Assembly (NCBI GenBank): GCA_005784505.1
Contig: VCAZ01000003.1
Span: 10,699,527-10,763,526, forward strand
Length of the DNA: 64,000 bases
Origin: Bagarius yarrelli
Lineage: Eukaryota; Chordata; Actinopteri; Siluriformes; Sisoridae
Direction: 5' to 3'
Translations under genes and position numbers: made by a program
Notes under the pieces: model-generated
What the model was told of the DNA's origin: nothing
What the model saw: only the letters and a program-made list of their open reading frames with translations
Database searches by the model: none
Shown: one piece after another, positions 51,901 to 60,900 of the stretch
Numbering within the stretch: the first letter of the stretch is position 1
How the letters are laid out: the number at the start of each line of letters is the position of its first letter

Positions 51901-54900
51901 ACATTGTGTACATCATGTCATCTCTAAACTTATGGCCCAAAATTCTAATCCCATATTTCCCTCACCTCAGTAAAAGTTTCCGAATACTCCTAAATAACAC
52001 TTTCCATGATTGTGAGATATTAAAAAAATATATATAAAAATGATATTAAGCTGAAGCTCTCTTAAGTTCAGCATTTTAATAGATTATAAGGTTTTAGGTT
52101 TAGATTTTGAGGAATCTGACTAAAATCGCAGGTTTACACTCTTGTGCTCATTCTACTATAGTACTGTTTCTCTGATTTGCAACAAATCATACTGGGACTT
52201 GGATGACAGACGCTGGATACCGATTTTCTGTACAGACGACGTCGGGGATCATTCATTCATTCATTCAGTCATTCATTCATTCATTCATTGGACAGGAGAA
52301 TTTAAGCTATTCCGTTTTATGTCTTAAAATCCTTAAGAGAAATCAATAGAAGGTTAACAAAGGATGTTAAGAAAATAACAGTTTAAAGCTGTAACCGGGG
52401 TCCTGAGTTTTTTGGCAGATGATTCAGTTTTAAACTTAAATGCAGCCATAGACTGTATTGTATGAAGGACCACGGGAAGCAGAGACATGTAGAATCTAAG
52501 CGGAGTCTATGTATGCACAGTGGTTCGAACAGTGTACCCTGCAGGCTGAAAGAGACTTGTTCCAGCTGCAAAAGGAGACTCATTATATTTATATTATTCT
52601 TTACATTCAGGTGCTTCAGCTTTTTTTCCCCAGTTTTCAGTCCAGATACAGTATACATACACACACGTACACAAATTCTATCTATCTATCTATCTATCTA
52701 AAATAACTGGAGTGGATAGCTAGACAAGTCTGACCCTCATAAACAGCACGATGTGGGACAAAATATCAGCTCGCAATATTGTAGAGATCAATCGACTTGA
52801 ACCCACACAAACCCTGATTGCCTGTTAACACAAACTAGCTTTCTAAAATAAATTAGCAGCACTTACCTCCAGCACTCACATTTTGATCTCAACTATTTAG
52901 AAACTGTCATTTTTAGTTATGGTTTTAACTTATAATTGTGCCTAAATGTGGCTTTGCCTCGTTTATTTGAAGTTTTATTAATGACTGGTGGTTTTGCAGA
53001 TGAGGCAATAAATGAATGCATCCATCTATCTGCATCTACGATGTAGTTCCCCACCCATCATTTTTCACAGCATGTCCTGTCCTGTTATATTTCTTCCACA
53101 CATATTAAAAAATACACATGAACACAAAATCAACGTACTGACTACTTTCTGTTCTTATCACCCCACTTTAATAAATAACAGAAGCACACAGCAATAAAAA
53201 AACCACATGCCAGGATGTCTGAGATGTGTGTGTGTGTGTGTGTGTGTGTGTCACAATTTTGGTAAAGAAGTAAGAGGTAAAGAAACAACTTCATGTCATG
53301 TAACATTTAAGAACGTTCATCTTTCGCTCAAATACTTATGGAATGAGCATGCTCACATGACTTACGTTTCTCTGTGCAGATCTGCAACCTTTACACCGGT
53401 CAGCTGTTCCAGCTCCGCAATGGATCCCACACACACCACCTGGGCGGAGACACAAAGCTCTTCATTTACACTCACTCCAAATCTGACACCAACAAAAACA
53501 CACACACTATAAAATAAAGATCATTTAAAATAGCTGTGATTTTTATGAGATATGCTAAAACCCTGTTTCTTTGGCACAGGATTTACACTCCTAATTTGTC
53601 CTTGTAGACGCAGAAACTGAGCTACTAAATCTGAAACCAGGACATGCTAGGAAGTTCATGTACACCAGAAGTATGTTAGCTTTTTCGTGAAGTGTTAAGG
53701 TTGGACCACTGTCCCTGTTCAGGTAAAATGGCCCAGTTAGTGCTTGAGAACGACAGAGCTCCACTTTCCGGCCTAGCGAACGCTCTGGGAGTCCGGAAGC
53801 ACCCCAGAGATCGGCGCTTAGAAACAACTCATTACGCTATTTTCAGGAAGCGGGTCGTTGTCCTTATTTTCCAAAGGCTCAAGTCAGCTTGCAAAGACGC
53901 CAACAACCCAATTCTGACTTCACAAAGAGCCAGTAGACTTCAAATACTACTAAATAATAATACTTTTATTACTAATCCAAAAAACACATTAATGATCTTC
54001 GAATTGTCTAAAAAAGAATTTAAGCTCGGTGTGATTTTTATTAGTCCTTTGTTGCTAATTGTTGCTTGTTAGACTGTACGAACACGATCCCCATGTCACA
54101 CTGTAGGATCACAGTTATCATAATGTCAGACCGTATGACAGTCAACACACGTCAGAAATGAACACACAAGAAGACTCGTCCAAAATAGGTCCTGTAACCT
54201 GCGTTCTCTCGCTAAATGGTAGCTTGGAGCAAAAGAATTACGAGCGTTGACGTCATACTAGCGCTCCTTTTCCCTCTATAGCTCAATGAGCTTCTCTTCT
54301 TATTGTTCTGTCTATCTAACTTGTTTTCACATTTTCCCGAAATGGTTTGTGACCATCATGCTAATTGCATCATCAGGTTTGGTGCTCCTATTGGTTCTTG
54401 GTTTGTTGGTCACCGTAGGAGAACTAACACTGCAGAAAAGGGAAATCTTCTGGCACTGTCAGAAATTCATCGGAGGAAAAAACTGAGCACAATGGCCAAT
54501 AATCGTCTGAACATTTACAGCATTTGGCAGACGCCCTTAACCAGAGCGACTTACGTTTATCTCATTTCCACATCGGAGCAATTGGAGGTTGAGGGTTTTG
54601 CTCAGGGGCCCAAAGTTATGTTTTGGTGGTGGTGGGAATCCAACACTGGTCTTTCTAGTGTCAGTCCAACACCTTACCACCACTTCCCTCATGTGGCCCA
54701 AATTGTCCCTCAAGTGATTAAAGACTTTAGCATAAGACAGATTTTAGCATAAGATTATAGGACTCTTTTAGGATCTCAGAAGTGTTAGCTCATTTTAAGG
54801 ATGGGGTTGGGTCAGGATTTTTATATGTAGTCTATGTAGAAAAAAGCGACAGGAAAAAGATCCATGATGCCGCTATTATATAATATTATTAATGAACAGC

Positions 54901-57900
54901 CTGTTTATCTTTAGCATAAAGGCTGAAACTTGCTAAAGTGTAACAGTGGCCATTGAGCATCCTGCTTGCCCATATTATCACTGTTAAGTATAAGTATATT
55001 CAATTCATTGTCATTGTGCAAGGTACGTGTACAGAGCCAATGAAATGCATTTTTCGCATATCCCATCTTAGTAAGTTGGGGTCAGAGCGCAGGGTCAGCT
55101 ATGATACAGCGCCCCTGGAGCAGGAGGGGTTAAGGGTCTTGCTCAAGGACCCAACAGTGGTTGACTTGCCGGAGGTGGGGCTTGAACCCAGGTGTTTCTG
55201 GTCTTCAGATTAACAACTCAGCACCTTAACCATTTGAGCCACACTGTTTTCCATGCTTTCACTAGTTTTCTTTTACTTTTTTAAGTTAATTTTGTAAAGG
55301 TTCCTTTAGTAATATTGGTTCATTGTTGGAGCGGCCACAGCTGTCCTCATTCTCTCTCACTCCTCTGTCTCCATAATAAACCAGTTCTCCCACATTTACA
55401 TCAAGATGAGAGTTTTATTCAGGACAAACAGCATGAAAAGCACATCAGGTTTTACTCTGAATTAGAGCCTACAGTGGGCACAAACCAGACCAACAGCAGA
55501 CAGATAAGAAAAAATATGACACATTTTTCCAATGGTGTTCTTTTCTAATTATTTCTGGTAAGTGTTATTAATGGTTTATTACAGACCTCCTCGAAGTCAT
55601 CGCTGACCCACAGAGGAATTGGCGTCCCCCAGTACCGGTTACGAGAGATGGCCCAATCTCGAGCCTCTCTTAGCCAGTTACCAAAACGCTTCTCCCTCAC
55701 AAAATCAGGAACCCTGGAGAGACAGAAAGACAGACAGACAGACAGACAAAAATAGAAGAAAGAATTGAGGAGATAAATGTTTTAGTATGAATGTCTTTAC
55801 ATATTCAAAACATTAAAAACAAGAATTTAGAAACCAAGATTATGAAATGACTGACAGTAAAACTGAATTATGCAATAGTCTCCTTCCAACAGGCTGTTTA
55901 TACTAAACAACACTAAGCCAAATATGAAGAATCTTAATAAAAAAAGTCAAAGAAAATTTAACTCGAGCCCAAAATTGGGTAAAAGAATTCCACCATAAAA
56001 GTAAGACATCCATTTAAGCAAGTGATGAAAGTTCAACTGAATCTTTCTATCCAATAAACATGAAAATGAAGATATATATATTGATCCAAGATAAAAGAGG
56101 GTTCAACCTAATGTTAAATGGGCAAACACACACAAACGCATATACTAACAAACACGCACACCTGCTAACACACCCACTCTGCACACTTGCAGACACTGGC
56201 ACACCTGCACACTTACATTCAATATCTTACACTCAAACTCTCTGTCTCACTCACATGCTCACCCTCTCACTTACACTTATTCTGGCTTACAGTTAGCCTT
56301 GATTACAACAGCGCACTTGCCCACCTGCACACCCGCGGAGCAGCGCACCGGCACTTTCGCACTGGATGTGTTACACATCTGTCTCAATCACATGATCCCC
56401 TCTCACTTACATTTTCATTCATTTACACTCACTCTGCCTTACACTCACTCTCGCTAACACACACTCTGGCTTACCCCTTTCCACACATCCTTCTGTGCCC
56501 CGCTAAGCAACAAGCTCTTCATTCCCATTTGTAAAATTGTATCTATTCAGGCTGGCAATAGATCACTAATGACTGTCCTCCCCATCTTCTGCTGGACAAT
56601 ATGTGGAATGTTAAGTGGGCTGTCCTGTGATAGTTTATAAAGGGCTATTTAACACCCATGGAGGACACAGGATGCTTTAAACTCGTATGTGACCTGCACA
56701 GCTGAATAGTCTGTGTATGCTTTTACTCTGAACAATACAAAACCAGCTCAATTCAGAAAGAAGTCAGACAGAAGTTTTTTTTTAAATCGATACATAATAC
56801 TATAGGTAGTAAAGTATATTGCTATAGGTAGTAAAGTGTATAATACTATGAGTAGTAAAGTATAATGCTTTAGGTAGTAAAGTATAATACTATAGGTAGT
56901 AAAGTATAATACTATAGGTAGTAAAGTATAAATCTATAGGTAGTAAAGTATAAATCTATAGGTAGTAAAGTATAATACTATAGGTAGTAAAGTATAATAC
57001 TATAGGTAGTAAAGTATAAATCTAGGTAGTTAGGTATAATACTATAATACTATAGGTAGTAAAGTATAATACTATAATACTATAGGTAGTAAAGTATAAT
57101 ACTATAATACTAAAGGTAGTAAAGTATAGTACTATAGGTAGGCGGTTCGTGTACAGGGGCATTGTCATCCTGGAACGGATGTGTTCGGGTCTCTCTTAGA
57201 TCAAATGTAGAAAGAAATGTAATGCTAAAACACAGAAATACATCCCAAACTGGCTGCTTCTGTAACAGGCATGAAAATTTTCATTGAGTAAAATAAAACA
57301 GCTGAAATTAAGTTTTTACACTTTCTATCTTGGCTCCTCCTCTTCTTTCTCTGCATTATGTCTTTATGGAAGTGGGGGAAGGTATCAAGCCTAAAAACTC
57401 ATTTTTATGATGGCATTTTGCTTAAAGAGCATATTCATATCTTTATTTTCTATATATGTTTTGTTGTGGTTGCACTTTTATTTTAATCAGGAATAAGATT
57501 TATTAAAAATGGCCTTTCTGTGTCAGGTTTAAGCTTAAGACTCGTGCACTGCATTTAGGCCTCATTTACACCACAAGTGACCCAATTCCAATTTTTCCCT
57601 CCAATGTGGAACAGACAGGATGTGAGCAAAGACCGGATAAGAAGAAAAAAAGCACATGGATTCAGAAATTTGTTTAGATTTGGATATGTGCATTAGCGTC
57701 TGTTATGTAATCAGACAGATCCGATTTTAAATAACTGATGGCGGCATTAAATATGGTGCGGAAAGCAAAAAATGTAAGAAACATGTCTTTGTCCCTGGAT
57801 TATCGCACCATTTTTACTTCATTCTCCGGTCAGTACTTGGGCTATTTTGTTATGTATAGATTAAATGCAGAAATCAGATATGGGTCAGTTACGCTAAGCA

Positions 57901-60900
57901 GTGATCATTGCTGGTTTTACTAGTTTGGGGTTCCGCCATTATGGTTCCTCTGAATCCTTTTCTAGCCACATCATTAATCACACTTTAAAAATGAGCAAAC
58001 CTCAGACCAAAACCTCACTGTACAATTAAATATATTTAAAGCACTGAAGTGTTGCTCAACTCTGCATAAGGAAATAAATGAGGGCAGGCCAGATCTGCAG
58101 CACTATTTTATCATTACGATGCTCTCCGCGTCCTCTTCCTCGATCTCTCTGTCCTTGCGAGTGATTAATTTTGGAGCGGCAGACACATTAGAGCAAAATG
58201 GCCTGAATGCAGACTCGTGGGAAATAAAGTACGCTGGCCAGCACCTGAGGCACAAACGTGAAATTTTAAGTCTTCTTTTTTTAGCCACTTAGAGGATGTT
58301 TCAATTACAATTAAACAATGTGTCCGGTTTAGGGCAGGGCGGTATGACAGTATATATAGTTAACGGAAAATAAATTGTCAACCATAGTAGATTTTTATAT
58401 TCGGTGTGTAGCGCAACATGTAAATAAGTGGGCGTGGCTAACTCACATGCAGTGTGAGCCTGAGCATGAAGCTGCATGTTAATTAAGGAAAGTTTATTTT
58501 AATGTTTGTCCTCGCAACTGTGTAATGTGACATACTGTGGAAATGGTTATATTAAGATTAATCCAGGTTAATATTTCATTCACTATATTTACCAACCCCA
58601 AATGAAAGACAAAGGAATAAAACAAGGTAACGTATAAAAACAGTTGAATGGGATACGGAAAAAGCACCGAAACACCAAATGCTACAATAGCACGGTGCTA
58701 CATAATACTAGCACAGCCACAGTCTAAAGTAAAACAACAAAGGAACACACACACACAAAAAAAAACACTTAGAGGCAGAAGCATAAAAAGGTGCATGTTG
58801 CAAACATCCTAATAAAATGGACATGTACATCCACGGACAAATCTATGCTTCCTTCTCACATGATCTAGTCGTGTCATTTGAGGAAACTTTTTTCCTGGTT
58901 CTTTTGATCAATACATTGCTGTTCTTACATTAAATTTCATGTGGTGGAAAAACACAGCACTTCAAGACAAAATGAGCGGTTTGGACCTCACTGTCCTTAT
59001 ACCTAGCAATAAATACTTCATATCAATTTAAACCAATTCTAGAGATTCAAGTAATATAAGTAAACAATTAAAACTAAAAGAAAAAAAAAGAACTAAAAGA
59101 AAAGACTTTCCGTACAACCTACTTTAAAAAAGATTTCTGGTGAGGAATAAATTAGAACATTTATTCCTATTTAAATGGATAAAATCACACACTGGTGTAT
59201 CACATCAGGTACACGTGATTAGAACATTGTTACTCAGCTTTTTAAAGGCGGCCCTATTTAAACCTCAGACATTTAGTTTGGTGTGTTCTTAACTGTTGAT
59301 GTAATCGTGGCTTATTGAGGCTTATGAGTCTGGAAACGGATTTTAAAAAGCTCTCAAAAGATTTTTTTTAATCAGCCATTCCAATGTCACAAAATAGTCT
59401 ACAAGTGGAGGACATACAAAACAACTGACAACATGCCCAGATCTGGCTGTCCAAGCAAGTTCACCCCGATAGCAGACGGGAAGATGCTTAAAAAAAAAGT
59501 CACCCTTTCGTTACTGTGCATGTGAAAGTACATAACACTACAATCAGAAAAAGAACTACACAAGTTTAACTTTCATGGGAGGTGTACAAGGAGAAAACTT
59601 TGTTTTCTAAGAAAAGCACGAAGGCCAGACTGAAGTTTGCCAAGAGAGAACGCAGATAAAGACCAGGACATGTGGAATAATGTTTTTTTGGACAGAGTAT
59701 AAAATTGAATTATTTGGACACTGCAACAGAGAACATGTTTGGCGTAAACCAAATAAAGCATTCCAGAAAAATAACCTCACAACAACTGTGAAACATGGAG
59801 GTGGAAGTGTCCTGGTTCAGGGATGCGTTGCTGCAGCAGGACCTGGCCAGCTTACCATTATAGAAACCACTATGAATTCTACCAGGTATCAAAGGGTGCT
59901 TAAGGAACATTTGAGACTATCTGTAAAAAAGTTAAAGCTGAAGCGTAATTGGACTCGCCAACATGACACTGACCCAAAACATACCAGTAAGTCCACCAAG
60001 GACTGGCTGAAAACTAAGAAATGAAGAGTCCTGGAAAATCCGAGTCAAAGCTCAGATCTAAATTCCATTGAGATGCTGTGGGGCAACTTGAACTAAATTC
60101 TGAACTAAAGAGTGGGGCAAACTTTTGTCAGACCAATTGGACCGAAACCGGTAGATGGCTACAAAAAGCGTCTCATTGATGTTATTTTAGCCAAAGGGGG
60201 TAACACTAGCTGTTAAAGAGGTAGGTGGTCCTAACTTTTTCCAGAGTTAGAATACACATTTTTGCTGAAATCTTTTGTTAAATAAGTAAAACAGTAGTAA
60301 TTCATGCAATTAAGACACTTTTTTTTACCAGGTGAAAAATAAAAAAAAAGATTAGCCATCGATATGTTAATAAATAACTATAATAAATAACTAAATATTT
60401 AATAGGGTGTTCTAATTTTTTACATGACTGTATATACCTATTAGGCACATCATAGGACCTCTGACAGGTGAAGTGAATACCACCAATTATCTCATCACCA
60501 CCTGAGCTATCCTTGGGTCTGTACCACCTACCTAAGCATTGTTGGAGATGACAAAAGTGTATTTCCTGATGGCCTTGTTCAGCGGGATAGAAGCACAACA
60601 ACGCGTTTAAGGTGTTGACTTGGATTTTAAATCCAATTAAGCATCTGTGGAATGTGCTCGACAAACCTGTCCAACCCATGAAGGCTTGGTGCCAGATACA
60701 ACAGCACACCTTCAGAGAATCCATGCCTCGATGGGTCAGGGTTGTTTTAGCAGCAAAAAAAGAACCAACACAATATTGAGCAGATGGCCATAACATTTAA
60801 GCCTGATCCGTGTGTATATTTAGTTTTTTTTTTTTGCTTAGTTTCAGATTTATAGTATAGGATTACAATTTAGACATTTTATTACATTACATTAAGCTAT

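Noticed and set aside
60302..60796. 164-residue minus-strand frame
   Set aside because: It is antisense to a Tc1-like relic whose plus-strand frame carries the recognisable transposase C-terminus.
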